From: Pseudomonas sp. SJZ079
GTDB lineage: Bacteria; Pseudomonadota; Gammaproteobacteria; Pseudomonadales; Pseudomonadaceae
DNA length: 64,000 nucleotides
Assembly (NCBI RefSeq): GCF_007993865.1
Contig: NZ_VIUH01000001.1
Location: 424,398-488,397 of the forward strand
Direction: 5' to 3'
Part shown: positions 16,697 through 26,194 of the stretch, one piece after another
Layout: each line of letters starts with the position of its first letter
How positions within the stretch are numbered: the first letter of the stretch is position 1
Notes under the pieces: model-generated
What the model saw: only the letters and a program-made list of their open reading frames with translations
Databases searched by the model: none
What the model was told of the DNA's origin: nothing
Made by a program: the position numbers and the translations under genes

Positions 16697-18817
16697 ATGG
16701 CCGAGTCGAGGGCATTACACAGATACCGGGGTACACCCCCAACGCAACAACCGGGCATGTCCGTCCTGGTGGTCGACGATGACGAACTGATCCGCATGCA
16801 CCTGCAACTAGCGCTGTCGAATGAAGGCTTCGAGATCATCGAGGCGCAAAGTGGCCCTGATGCATTGAGCTTGGCCATGACCCAGGACTTCGACATCGTA
16901 TTGATGGATGGCCGCATGCCCGGCATGGACGGCTTCGCTACCTGCGAACAGTTCAAACGCTTGCCTGGTAAGGCCTTGACGCCGGTGGTCATGCTCACCG
17001 GTTTGGATGATCTGGAATCGATCAAACGAGCCAGCGAGGTCGGTGCCACCGACTATCTGACCAAGCCCCTGAGCGTCTCGGTGCTGGCCAAGCGCCTGCG
17101 ACATATCGTGCATGCGCAACGCAATTGCATCGAGCTGGAAAACGAACGGGCCAGCCAGACCGCCCTCCTCCACGCCATTCCCGACGCCATACTGCGCTTC
17201 GATGCCGAGGGTATCCTGCTGGCCTCAAAGTTCCCGGAACCGGCCCCTGCTACCCTCAGAATGAGGGCCGCAATCGGCAGCAGTATCGATACCATCTTCG
17301 CCGGTATCGCACAGTTCGAGCCGAATCAGGCCCTAAAGCGGGCTCTGCGCGGCGATACCACGCCGTTGCAGATCAGCTGGTGCGACACCAGCGAGACCAC
17401 CTATGAAGTACGCTTGGTTGCCAGCGGCACCAATGATGTGATCTGTATCCTGCGTGATGCCACTAAACAGGTGCGTCAGCAGCGCCACATCGAAAAGTTG
17501 TCGCTAACCGACAGCCTGACGGGGCTGCCCAATCGCGCCTGCTTCCTGCAAGTGGCCCAGCGTCACCTCGACACGGCCCCGGAGCAGCCGTTGTGCATGC
17601 TGCAACTGAGCTTTGCAAGCTACCCGTCTGTCAAGAACAGCGTTGGCCGAAAAATCGCAGACAAGGTCATCAGCGGGGTGGCCGAGAAGCTGCTCAGCTC
17701 GACAGGGGCATCCCAGCAGCACGGGGACTATAGCGCCAACTGCCTGCCCTTCATCGCCCGTACTGGCGACTCAGAATTCCATGTCCTGCTGCGCAGCGAC
17801 CCCGACCAGAGCGAGCTGAAGTTGCTGATGCAGCGCGTATCGGAAGCCTTCGAGCCGCCCATTCAGGTCGATCAGTATGAATTCTGCATGCCGCTGCGTT
17901 CCGCAGCGGCCTGTACTCAGGCGGGCAATGTCAGCGTCGATGAACTGCTGAAAATGAGTGGCCTGGCAGCACAGAAAGCCAGCCAACAACTCAGTGCCGA
18001 CACTGTGTTTTACACCCCGCAGTTTCAACTGGAAACACAGCGCACCCTGAACCTGGAAACCCAGTTACGCAAGGCCATTGCCCAAGGTGAACTGGACCTG
18101 GTCTATCAACCCAAGGTCTGCGCGACAACCGGTCAACTGCGCAGCGTCGAAGTGCTGAGTCGTTGGAACCACGCAGAGCTCGGCCCGATCTCGCCCGCAG
18201 AATTCATTCCACTGGCGGAGGAAACCGGCTTGATTCTGCCCTTGGGCGAATTCGTCCTGGAGCGTGCCTGCCAGCAGAGCAGGCAATGGCAGCTCGCGGG
18301 TTATGCCAACATCCCAATCGCCATCAACGTTTCGGGTCACCAGTTCAACCAGCGTCAGGTGGACCAGCAGCTGTTCCGCTTGCTCGAACGCATGCAGGTG
18401 CCGGCGCAGGCAATCGAGCTGGAAATCACCGAAAGCGTACTGGTCGAACAGCAGCACGTACGCGCAGTGCTGGAGCGGATCAGAGAACGCGGCATCCGCA
18501 TTGCGGTCGACGACTTTGGTACCGGACACTCCTCCCTGAGCATGCTCAAGGAGTTTCCCATCGACATCCTCAAGATCGATCGTGCATTCGTGAAGGACAT
18601 CACCGATACACACCATTCCTACAGCATCGTCGATACCATCATCGCCCTCGGGCACTCCCTGCAACTGACGCTGGTGGCCGAGGGCATCGAGACCGAAGCC
18701 CAACTGAGCTACCTGCGTGAGCGCAACTGCCATTTGATCCAGGGCTACCTGACTGGCCGGCCGATGACACCAGGCGATATCGAGGAACAGTTTCTGCGAG
18801 TTCCGAAAAAGTCTTGA
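16697..18817 (+). CDS. Response regulator with degenerate GGDEF and EAL domains (c-di-GMP phosphodiesterase)
   Basis: A 706-residue protein: receiver (about 20-140, phospho-acceptor Asp71 in VLMDGRMP), PAS-like region (about 150-255), GGDEF-like domain (about 265-430), EAL domain (about 455-700). The GGDEF signature is RTGDSEF, so cyclase activity is unlikely. The EAL domain keeps the metal and catalytic residues I can identify: EVL in place of EAL, the Asn of INVSGHQF, LEITES, VDDFGTG, ILKIDRAFV, VAEGIET and IQGYLTGRPM. It should hydrolyse cyclic di-GMP in response to phosphorylation. GAGGGAGAG lies 7 nt before the ATG at 16697; the frame extends to 16640 but that start would precede the sigma-54 promoter. 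Confidence 0.93.
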   Translation: MAESRALHRYRGTPPTQQPGMSVLVVDDDELIRMHLQLALSNEGFEIIEAQSGPDALSLAMTQDFDIVLMDGRMPGMDGFATCEQFKRLPGKALTPVVMLTGLDDLESIKRASEVGATDYLTKPLSVSVLAKRLRHIVHAQRNCIELENERASQTALLHAIPDAILRFDAEGILLASKFPEPAPATLRMRAAIGSSIDTIFAGIAQFEPNQALKRALRGDTTPLQISWCDTSETTYEVRLVASGTNDVICILRDATKQVRQQRHIEKLSLTDSLTGLPNRACFLQVAQRHLDTAPEQPLCMLQLSFASYPSVKNSVGRKIADKVISGVAEKLLSSTGASQQHGDYSANCLPFIARTGDSEFHVLLRSDPDQSELKLLMQRVSEAFEPPIQVDQYEFCMPLRSAAACTQAGNVSVDELLKMSGLAAQKASQQLSADTVFYTPQFQLETQRTLNLETQLRKAIAQGELDLVYQPKVCATTGQLRSVEVLSRWNHAELGPISPAEFIPLAEETGLILPLGEFVLERACQQSRQWQLAGYANIPIAINVSGHQFNQRQVDQQLFRLLERMQVPAQAIELEITESVLVEQQHVRAVLERIRERGIRIAVDDFGTGHSSLSMLKEFPIDILKIDRAFVKDITDTHHSYSIVDTIIALGHSLQLTLVAEGIETEAQLSYLRERNCHLIQGYLTGRPMTPGDIEEQFLRVPKKS

Positions 18818-19012
18818 TCGCGGCCCAACGTCCAGGATCTTGCTAGTGCTTTAGCCGTACCCGGTGCGGTCACGCACGCCCGGCGCAACACAGAGTAGCC
18901 ACTGCGCTAGTTGCCCCGGCGCCGCGCTACCCGCTACCCACTATCCGATAGTTATGACCGAGGCTGGCCCGCCGAACAGGAGGCTCGATTAAGCGGATAC
19001 GGTGTTGGAGCT

Positions 19013-19060
19013 TGACCTTGTGACCGCTGGTATTGATAATGACCGCCGGTCACAAAGTCA
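19013..19060. promoter_or_regulatory. Operator-like inverted repeat upstream of the tetR gene
   Basis: TGACCTTGTGACCGCTGGT and ACCGCCGGTCACAAAGTCA form an imperfect inverted repeat just before the TetR gene. The unit GTGACCGGCGGTC recurs at 19757, before the RND operon, so both are likely binding sites of this TetR protein. Confidence 0.65.
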
Positions 19061-19075
19061 CTTTGAAAAACTCCT

Positions 19076-19738
19076 ATGACTATTCCAAGCAGAAAATCAC
19101 GCCAATTCGAGTTACGCGGCCAGGAAATCCTGGATGCGGCGTTGGTGCTATTCGAGTCGGAGTCATGGGAAGAGGTCACTGTGGCGGAAATTGCTCAGCA
19201 AGCCGAGGTCGGTAAAGGCACGATCTACAAGCACTTTGCCAGCAAGGACGAGATCTACGCGCAGCTGGCCATGTACTTCCAGCGTCAAATACTGGCGCGC
19301 TTTTCGACCATTGATTCGCGCTTGCCGGTGATCGAGCGCTTCCGTCAGCACATGCATGCAGCATGGGAAATGCACCTGTCGAGCAAGGAACTACACCGAG
19401 TATTCCTCTACTGCAGCCGTCCCGGTTTCCGCTCCCGGCTGTCGACGATCACCTTGAGCGACATGCAGGCCATCGAGCAGCAAGTCGCGCAACCCACTCA
19501 TCTCTTGATAGCCGAAGGCATCGAGCAGGGTATCTTCCCGCCGAAGCCGCTGGCAAAACTGTTGTTCGGGGCGCAGTCGGCGTTCTGGGGGGCGATTCAG
19601 TTGGTGTGGAGTGGTTATCTGGGTGAGATCGATCAAGCCGAACACTTGGACGAACTGACCAGATTTATCTTGGCCGGCCTGATTTACCACGACCAGCCCA
19701 TCGATTTACCGGGGCGATCAACGCTTGACGAAAGCTGA
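19076..19738 (+). CDS. TetR family repressor of the RND efflux operon
   Basis: A 220-residue regulator with a clear N-terminal TetR HTH (about 15-62, ILDAALVLFESESWEEVTVAEIAQQAEVGKGTIYKHFASKDEIY) and a variable ligand-binding C-terminal domain. It stands 188 bp before a three-gene efflux operon on the same strand, and matching inverted repeats occur before both, so autoregulation and repression of the pump are likely. The ligand is unknown. Confidence 0.92.
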   Translation: MTIPSRKSRQFELRGQEILDAALVLFESESWEEVTVAEIAQQAEVGKGTIYKHFASKDEIYAQLAMYFQRQILARFSTIDSRLPVIERFRQHMHAAWEMHLSSKELHRVFLYCSRPGFRSRLSTITLSDMQAIEQQVAQPTHLLIAEGIEQGIFPPKPLAKLLFGAQSAFWGAIQLVWSGYLGEIDQAEHLDELTRFILAGLIYHDQPIDLPGRSTLDES

Positions 19739-19756
19739 GTGTATTTTTGCCTATTC

Positions 19757-19788
19757 GTGACCGGCGGTCTAAAAATGACCATTAGTCA
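19757..19788. promoter_or_regulatory. Operator-like repeats upstream of the RND operon
   Basis: GTGACCGGCGGTC (19757-19769) repeats the unit found before the tetR gene. It is followed by TGACCATTAGTCA (19776-19788). About 140 bp upstream of the first efflux gene. Confidence 0.6.
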
Positions 19789-19926
19789 AAATACAGGCTA
19801 TGAACGTTCCATCGTCGGCAATCCGTACGGCCTAACTCAGGTCATCGTTGAGTTGAACTGGCTCGCTGACCATCAACGCGTTGCACAGATTACGCATCAC
19901 GCTCGCTATCAGAGGATGGAATACCT

Positions 19927-21411
19927 TTGCCGAACCTAGCCCCTCTCGTAAGTGCGCTACGCACTTGGTTGCCGATACTAGGCATCTCGCTGCTGCTGGG
20001 CGCCTGTGCCACGGGTGCCCCTCCTCGCAGCGCTTACGTTGCTCTGCCACCGGCGTATGACAGCGCCCTCACTGCGGCGCCCGCCACAAGCCTCAATCAG
20101 TGGTGGACGCTGTATGACGATGCGCAGCTCACAGCATTGACATCACGTGCACTGGCCCAGGGGTTTAGCGTTCGTGAAGCCCTGGCACGCCTGCAAGAGG
20201 CCCGGGCACTGCGCTCGGTGAGCCTGGCGAAATTCGACTTGCAAGGCGATCTCCAGGGCAATGCCGAGTATCGCCAGACACGTGACCTGGAAAGCCACAA
20301 CACCTCGATACCTGCTGGGCTGCCAGCCGGCCTGGACCTCGGCCCAGGCGTGGACAGAACCAGCATCGCAAAGACCGCCAACCTCAGCCTGCCGGTTAGC
20401 TGGGAGCTCGACTTGTTCGGCCGGCGTGGCGCCACCCAACGCAGCGCCGAAGCGGATGTCGAGACCGCCCGCTTCGAGGTCGAGGCAGCACGCGCGGCCA
20501 TCGCTGCTGAGGTCGCCCGCTCGCTGTTTCAAGCGCGCGGTTTGCACGTGCAGCGTGATGAGGCGCGGGAAACCCTGCGTATTCAGCAAGACTTGATGGC
20601 GCTGGTGACGGAGCGGGCGCGACGCGGGCTGACCCCGTCCAGCGAAGTTGATCGTGTCGCCAGCGACGTCGCCCAAGCCGAGGCACAGGCCGAGGATTTC
20701 AATGCGGCCCTGTTAGCCGCGCGACGTGCGCTGCTCGCCGTGGTTGGCAATGGTACCGATCCACTGGCGGAACTCGAGGTCACCCCGACGCTTGGTGAAG
20801 TACCGACGATGCCGGCCACGCTGCCAGGCGATCTGCTGACGCGTCGCCCCGACGTGCGCAAGGCCACCGCGCAGATCGAACGGGCGGCCAACCAGGTTCG
20901 CCTCGCCGAACTGGCATTCTTCCCCCGATTGACGCTCAACCCGGGAGCCGGTCTCTCCATCCAGCGCGGCGCGCTCGACGCCAGTTCAATCTTCTGGTCA
21001 TTGGGCGCAGGCCTGACCATGCCCATTCTCGATCGCCCGCGGCTTAAGGCGCAGCTGGCTATCGAAGGCGCACGTGCCGAACAGGCGGTGCTTGCCTATG
21101 AACGCACCGTGCAGACCGCTTTCTCGGAGGCCGACCAATCACTGGTGCGACTGCTGGCCGATCGACGTCGGGTCAGCACCTTGGCCGGCGGTGAAATGCG
21201 CGCGCGCACAGCTTACTCCGCGGCGCTGAGGCGCTATGAGTTGGGCTTCGCCGACCTTCAGGAACTGCTCGATGCCGAACGGGCATGGCGAACCACTCGT
21301 TCCGCGCTGACCGGCGCGAAAGTCGAAGCCCTGCAGCGTTCGGTCCAGGCTTTCCAGGCGCTCGGCGGTGGCTGGAATGCCGCCCAGTCGCAACCAATTT
21401 CAGACAGGTAA
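19927..21411 (+). CDS. Outer-membrane efflux lipoprotein (OprM/NodT family)
   Basis: A 494-residue TolC-like outer-membrane channel of a tripartite RND pump. A signal peptide ends in a lipobox (LLLGAC), followed by two OEP repeats (about 80-270 and 290-475) with the hallmark LLTRRPDVRKA in the middle and YELGFADLQELLDAER near the end. The apparent start is a TTG at 19927, preceded by AGAGGATGG. The adaptor gene follows after 6 bp. The channel-first gene order (channel-adaptor-pump) is less usual than adaptor-pump-channel. Confidence 0.92.
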   Translation: MPNLAPLVSALRTWLPILGISLLLGACATGAPPRSAYVALPPAYDSALTAAPATSLNQWWTLYDDAQLTALTSRALAQGFSVREALARLQEARALRSVSLAKFDLQGDLQGNAEYRQTRDLESHNTSIPAGLPAGLDLGPGVDRTSIAKTANLSLPVSWELDLFGRRGATQRSAEADVETARFEVEAARAAIAAEVARSLFQARGLHVQRDEARETLRIQQDLMALVTERARRGLTPSSEVDRVASDVAQAEAQAEDFNAALLAARRALLAVVGNGTDPLAELEVTPTLGEVPTMPATLPGDLLTRRPDVRKATAQIERAANQVRLAELAFFPRLTLNPGAGLSIQRGALDASSIFWSLGAGLTMPILDRPRLKAQLAIEGARAEQAVLAYERTVQTAFSEADQSLVRLLADRRRVSTLAGGEMRARTAYSAALRRYELGFADLQELLDAERAWRTTRSALTGAKVEALQRSVQAFQALGGGWNAAQSQPISDR

Positions 21412-21417
21412 TACGCT

Positions 21418-22530
21418 ATGAATCTTAGAAACTGGGCGTTGCCGCTAACCGCCGCGCTGATACTGAGCGCAGGCTGTTCGAAGGCCCCCGAAGTCAGCGA
21501 GTCCCAGGTTGAGTCGGAGGACGCACGCGCCGTCAGCGTGACCCAAGTCGTGCTGCATCCAATGGCCAGCAGCCTGACCGCCTCAGGTTTACTGATACCA
21601 CGCGAGGAGGCGGCCGTCGGCTCGGAGCTGTCCGGCTTCAGGGTCGCCGAGGTACTGGTCGAGGAAGGGGCAACGGTCAAAGCGGGGCAAACACTCGCCA
21701 AGCTCGATTCCGAACTGCTGCAAGCGAAGATCGCCCAAGCGGCCGCCAGCGTTGCTCAGGCCAAGGCTCAAGCCACCCAGGCGCGAGGCGAAGCCGCACG
21801 CGTCAAGGGGCTCGATGGCACTGGCATTCTTGCGGACGAGCAGATTCAGAGCCGGCGCGCCCAGGCACAGAGCGCCATAGCGGCGGTGCAGGTCGCGGAG
21901 GCGCAACTCAATGAGCTGCGCACCCAGGAGCGACGGATGTTGATCCGCGCGCCTGTTGCGGGCACCGTGCTTGAGCGCATGGTGCGTCCAGGGGATGTCG
22001 CCAGCCCTAGCCAGCCGATGTTCCGCATCGCCCGCGATGGTCTGATCGAGCTGGACGCAGAAGTACCCGAGGACAGCCTGGCAAGTATCGTCGTCGAGCA
22101 AAGCGCAGTGGTGACCCTACCTTCGGGTACCGAGCTGACGGGAACGGCCCGCCTGTTATCGCCACGCGTCGATCCGCTCACCAAACTCGGCCGGGTTCGC
22201 GTACGCCTGCCGCATGACCCGGCACTGCGCGCAGGCGGTTATGCCCGCGTAGTGTTCAGCCGTGCAGCCACCCCAGTGCCCGCGGTCCCGGAAAAAGCCG
22301 TGCAGTTCGAAGCCAGTGGCCCGCTGCTGATCGTGATCGACGACCACAACCGCGCCCACCGCGTACCGATCCATACCGTCACCCGTGCCGACGGCTTCGT
22401 TGCCATCGAACAAGGGCCTCCGGTCGGCACCCGCGTCGCCCTCGGCGGCGGGGCCTTTCTCCTCGATGGCGACCTAGTCGCCCCTGTCGAGTCGAAGCCT
22501 GCGGCAGGCAATGACCAGGCGAGGAACTGA
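21418..22530 (+). CDS. RND efflux periplasmic adaptor (membrane fusion protein)
   Basis: A 370-residue HlyD/AcrA-type adaptor bridging pump and outer-membrane channel. N-terminal lipoprotein signal (LILSAGCS), then biotinyl-lipoyl half (SELSGFRVAEVLVEEGATVKAGQTLAKLDS), an alpha-helical hairpin (about 95-165, Ala/Gln-rich), second lipoyl half (RMLIRAPVAGTVLERMVRPGDV) and beta-barrel domains. Middle gene of the channel-adaptor-pump operon, 2 bp before the pump gene. Confidence 0.94.
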   Translation: MNLRNWALPLTAALILSAGCSKAPEVSESQVESEDARAVSVTQVVLHPMASSLTASGLLIPREEAAVGSELSGFRVAEVLVEEGATVKAGQTLAKLDSELLQAKIAQAAASVAQAKAQATQARGEAARVKGLDGTGILADEQIQSRRAQAQSAIAAVQVAEAQLNELRTQERRMLIRAPVAGTVLERMVRPGDVASPSQPMFRIARDGLIELDAEVPEDSLASIVVEQSAVVTLPSGTELTGTARLLSPRVDPLTKLGRVRVRLPHDPALRAGGYARVVFSRAATPVPAVPEKAVQFEASGPLLIVIDDHNRAHRVPIHTVTRADGFVAIEQGPPVGTRVALGGGAFLLDGDLVAPVESKPAAGNDQARN

Positions 22531-22532
22531 GG

Positions 22533-25500
22533 ATGAACGTGCAAATATCCGCGTGGGCGATCCGCAATCCGATTCCAGTGGCGGTACTGTTCATCGCACT
22601 GATGATCGCCGGTATGGCGGGTTACCGTTCGCTGCCGATCAAGCTCTACCCCGATGTGTCTTTTCCGATCGTGCAGGTCACCGTGACCTTATCGGGCGCG
22701 GCGGCTAGCGAAGTCGAGACGCAGATCACCCGCGAAGTCGAGGCAGCTGTGTCGAACGTCGCGGGCGTCGATCATGTGCAGTCGAGCGTATCTCAGGGGC
22801 TGTCGAGCACGACTGTGGAGTTCGAGATCGGCGAGGACCCGCAGAAAGCCACCGACGAGGTGCGCTCGGCCATCGACCGCATCCGTGGCAACCTGCCGCG
22901 CGGCATCGAAGAGCCCATCGTGCAGCGCTTCGACGTCGACTCCGCGCCTATCGTGACCTATGCCGTGGCCACCGACAGCCTATCGGACGTTGAACTCAGC
23001 TGGTTTGTCGATGACACCGTCGCCCGTCGCCTGATCACCGAACAGGGCGTGGCCCAGGTGACTCGAGTCGGCGGGGTCGAGCGCGAGATCAACGTCACGC
23101 TCGATCCTGACCGGCTCGAGGCACTCGGCCTGACCGCTCCCCAGGTGAATAACGCCCTGCGCGGCGCCAGCACCGACGTGCCGGGCGGACGCTCCGAGAT
23201 AGGCAACCGCGAACAGACGGTGCGAGTACTCGGCGCCGCCGAAACCACCGCAGGGCTAAGCGACATGGTGATTTCCACTGGAAATGGCCGCGAAGTGCGT
23301 TTGTCCGACGTTGCCACGGTTGCCAGTGGCGCTGCCGAACGGCGCGGCTTCGCGGCCCTCGACGGACGTTCGGTGGTGGGCTTTCAGGTCAAAAAAACCA
23401 AATCGTCCTCTGACGTTGCGGTGGCCAAAGCAGTGGAACAGGCCACTGCGGAACTGGCCAAGGCTTATCCGCAGGTCAAGTTCGAGCGCATCGTCTCAAC
23501 CGCAAGTAGCACGCAAAACAGCTTCTCGGCCACCCTCGACGCGCTGATCGAGGGCATGGTGCTCGCCGCACTGGTGGTATTCATCTTCCTGCGTAATTGG
23601 CGCGCCACCGTGATCGCCGCGCTGGCCATGCCCATCTCGCTGATTCCAACCTTCGCCGCTATGAGTTACATGGGCTTCAGTCTCAACATGATCACCCTGC
23701 TGGCGCTGACTTTGGTGATCGGCATTCTGGTGGACGATGCCATCGTCGAGATCGAAAACATTCAGAAGCGTATCGAGGCCGGACAAAGCCCTTATAAGGC
23801 AGCCCTGTTCGGTGCCGACGAGATTGGCCTGGCCGTGGTCGCCACCACGCTGACCATTGTCGTGGTGTTCCTCCCCGTGTCATTGATGGGGGGGTTCGCC
23901 GGCCAATTCTTCAAGGAGTTCGGTTTCACCGTGGCGCTTTCGGTGCTGTTCTCACTGCTCGTGGCTCGATTGCTGACGCCACTGCTGGCCGCCTACTTCC
24001 TCAAACCAGCGACCCGTATTCACCAGCCAAAGCCGTTCACCGGCTTCTATCGCCGCGCGCTGGATTTCGCTCTGGCGCATCGTTGGCTGTCGCTGGGCTG
24101 CGGTGGCGCCCTGTTGGCGGGTTCTGTGCTGCTGGCCGCGATGCTACCCGCAGGCTTTTCGCCGCCGCAGGACAACGGCATCGTCGAGTTGACGCTCGAA
24201 GGCGCTCCTGGCGCGACCTTGGCCGACATGCGCCGCAGCAGTGAAACCCTGACCAGCAAGCTGAAAGCCTTGGCCGATGTCGAAACGGTGTTCACTACCG
24301 TCGGTTCCGGCAGCAGCGATGGCGACGTTCGTTCGGGGCGAGTCACCGTACTGCTGAAGGAGGACCGTGCGGTCACTACACAAGTGTTTCAGGTGGACCT
24401 CAAGCCACTGCTGCTGAGCATTGCCGACGTGCGCCTGGGTTTCGCAGCCTCCGGCGGCGGTGGCAGCAGCACGGTGCAGGTACTCCTCGCTAGCGAAGAT
24501 GCGGACCTGCTGTCGGAGACCGCCCTGACTCTGGAACGGCAAATGCGCGGCCTGGCGCAGCTGAGCAACGTCCACCAGGTCACCCCGCGCCCAGGTTCGG
24601 AGCTGATCATTTCGCCCAAGCCGGCGGAAGCGGCGCGACTTGGCGTAACCGCAGAAACACTGGGTTCGATCACCCGAGTGGCAACCCTCGGCGACGTCGA
24701 CGCCAATACCGCGAAGTTCAACACCGGAGAGCAGCGTCTGCCGATCCGCGTGCGCCTGCCTGGCGATGCCCGGGCCGACCTGGACACCCTGCGTAACCTG
24801 CGCGTGCCGACCGCAAGCGGCGCCTCGGTGCCGCTCTCCGCGGTCGCCGATATCCGTTTTCAACCCGGTGCTGCCAGAATCGATCGTTTCGACCGCAAAC
24901 GCCGCGCGACCATCGAGGGTCAACTCAACGGCGTGTCCCTCGGCGACGCCGACCAGGCGATCAAGCAGTTACCGATCATGCAGGCCCTGCCTGAAGGCGT
25001 CAGCCAGCCGGCGTATGGCCAGAGCGAGAACATGGCCGAACTGTTTGGCAGCTTCGGCGCAGCCATGCTGGCCGGCATCGGTCTGATCTTTGCCGTGCTG
25101 GTGTTGCTGTTCAAGAGCTTCTTCAAACCGATCACCATTCTGGCCGCACTGCCGCTGTCGCTGGCCGGCGCCTTCTTCGGGTTACTCGTGGCCGGCAGCG
25201 AACTCGACCTTCCGGCCCTGATCGGCCTGCTGATGCTGATGGGACTGGCGGCGAAGAACTCCATCCTCCTGGTGGAGTTCGCCATCGAACTCGAACGCAC
25301 CGGCGTCTCGCAAAAAGATGCGCTGATCCGCGCCTGCCGCGAACGCTCTCGTCCTATTGTGATGACCACGGTAGCCATGGCCGCCGGCATGCTGCCAACG
25401 GCGCTCGCCCTTGGCGAAGGCTCCGAGTTTCGCGCGCCGATGGCCATTGCGGTAATCGGCGGTCTGATCAGCTCGACGCTTCTCTCGCTGGTGCTGGTAC

Positions 25501-25601
25501 CAGTGGTCTACGAACTGATCGACGACTTCGAGATGTGGCTCAAACCGAAACTCGCCAAGCTGGTGGTTCCTCGAACCGATCAGGAAGAAGTCGATGCTTA
25601 G
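22533..25601 (+). CDS. RND efflux transporter (HAE1 family)
   Basis: A 1022-residue proton-driven inner-membrane pump with the usual 12 membrane segments and two large periplasmic loops. TM4 carries the proton-relay Asp pair ([14 protein letters not shown]), and the C-terminal half has the matching [19 protein letters not shown] segment. It should export hydrophobic or amphiphilic compounds via the adaptor and channel encoded upstream. The substrate cannot be inferred. The operon ends here; the next gene (25820) is separately spaced. Confidence 0.95.
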   Translation: MNVQISAWAIRNPIPVAVLFIALMIAGMAGYRSLPIKLYPDVSFPIVQVTVTLSGAAASEVETQITREVEAAVSNVAGVDHVQSSVSQGLSSTTVEFEIGEDPQKATDEVRSAIDRIRGNLPRGIEEPIVQRFDVDSAPIVTYAVATDSLSDVELSWFVDDTVARRLITEQGVAQVTRVGGVEREINVTLDPDRLEALGLTAPQVNNALRGASTDVPGGRSEIGNREQTVRVLGAAETTAGLSDMVISTGNGREVRLSDVATVASGAAERRGFAALDGRSVVGFQVKKTKSSSDVAVAKAVEQATAELAKAYPQVKFERIVSTASSTQNSFSATLDALIEGMVLAALVVFIFLRNWRATVIAALAMPISLIPTFAAMSYMGFSLNMITLLALTLVIGILVDDAIVEIENIQKRIEAGQSPYKAALFGADEIGLAVVATTLTIVVVFLPVSLMGGFAGQFFKEFGFTVALSVLFSLLVARLLTPLLAAYFLKPATRIHQPKPFTGFYRRALDFALAHRWLSLGCGGALLAGSVLLAAMLPAGFSPPQDNGIVELTLEGAPGATLADMRRSSETLTSKLKALADVETVFTTVGSGSSDGDVRSGRVTVLLKEDRAVTTQVFQVDLKPLLLSIADVRLGFAASGGGGSSTVQVLLASEDADLLSETALTLERQMRGLAQLSNVHQVTPRPGSELIISPKPAEAARLGVTAETLGSITRVATLGDVDANTAKFNTGEQRLPIRVRLPGDARADLDTLRNLRVPTASGASVPLSAVADIRFQPGAARIDRFDRKRRATIEGQLNGVSLGDADQAIKQLPIMQALPEGVSQPAYGQSENMAELFGSFGAAMLAGIGLIFAVLVLLFKSFFKPITILAALPLSLAGAFFGLLVAGSELDLPALIGLLMLMGLAAKNSILLVEFAIELERTGVSQKDALIRACRERSRPIVMTTVAMAAGMLPTALALGEGSEFRAPMAIAVIGGLISSTLLSLVLVPVVYELIDDFEMWLKPKLAKLVVPRTDQEEVDA

Positions 25602-25819
25602 CCACCTCTGCAACCTAGGCGTACAGCCGCTGAGTGGCACTCAGGGTCAAGGGCACCGTGATCAAGACTCAATAGTTGCCACGCCCCCCTTGTTACACCC
25701 AGCTCATCTGGCGGCCCTCAATAACCGAAACTCAGTGCATGACCACAACACCTAAGCCCATGCCAGGTTCTGCCAGTGCCGACGATTTCTCACCAAGTCG
25801 AGAATCTAGGAGTTACACC

Positions 25820-26086
25820 ATGACCGAATCACAGAAGTGGGCGGCTTTCGATATTGCCGAAATTCGCCTCGACCTCATGATTAGCCATTTCGACGATCTC
25901 ATCAGCCATGCGCAACGCCGCTCAATTTGCACAGCAGAGCAGATAGCACGGTGGCAGCTGGAGCACGACAAGCTGGTGCAGGCCAAAGCCGTTGTGACCT
26001 TGGATGATCAGGCCACGATTGAATGGATAAACAGCACTTATGGATCCATCGTACAAACGATCTTGCAACGTAAATGGCACCCCTAG
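25820..26086 (+). CDS. Small hypothetical protein
   Basis: An 88-residue protein (MTESQKWAAFDIAEIRLDLM...). The Met at 25820 follows TAGGAG at a good distance; the frame is open to 25676 but with no better start. No signal peptide or membrane segment is seen. Mostly helical in appearance. I do not recognise the family. It lies between the RND operon and the convergent end of the pilus operon. Confidence 0.6.
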   Translation: MTESQKWAAFDIAEIRLDLMISHFDDLISHAQRRSICTAEQIARWQLEHDKLVQAKAVVTLDDQATIEWINSTYGSIVQTILQRKWHP

Positions 26087-26194
26087 GCTCGAGGAATCGA
26101 TAGCCATGGCACTGGCCCTTAAAGCCTTCTGGGACGTGCCAACCTCTAGACAACGCCACCCAGCACCACCGCTCAACCAGGTGTTCACACTGGT

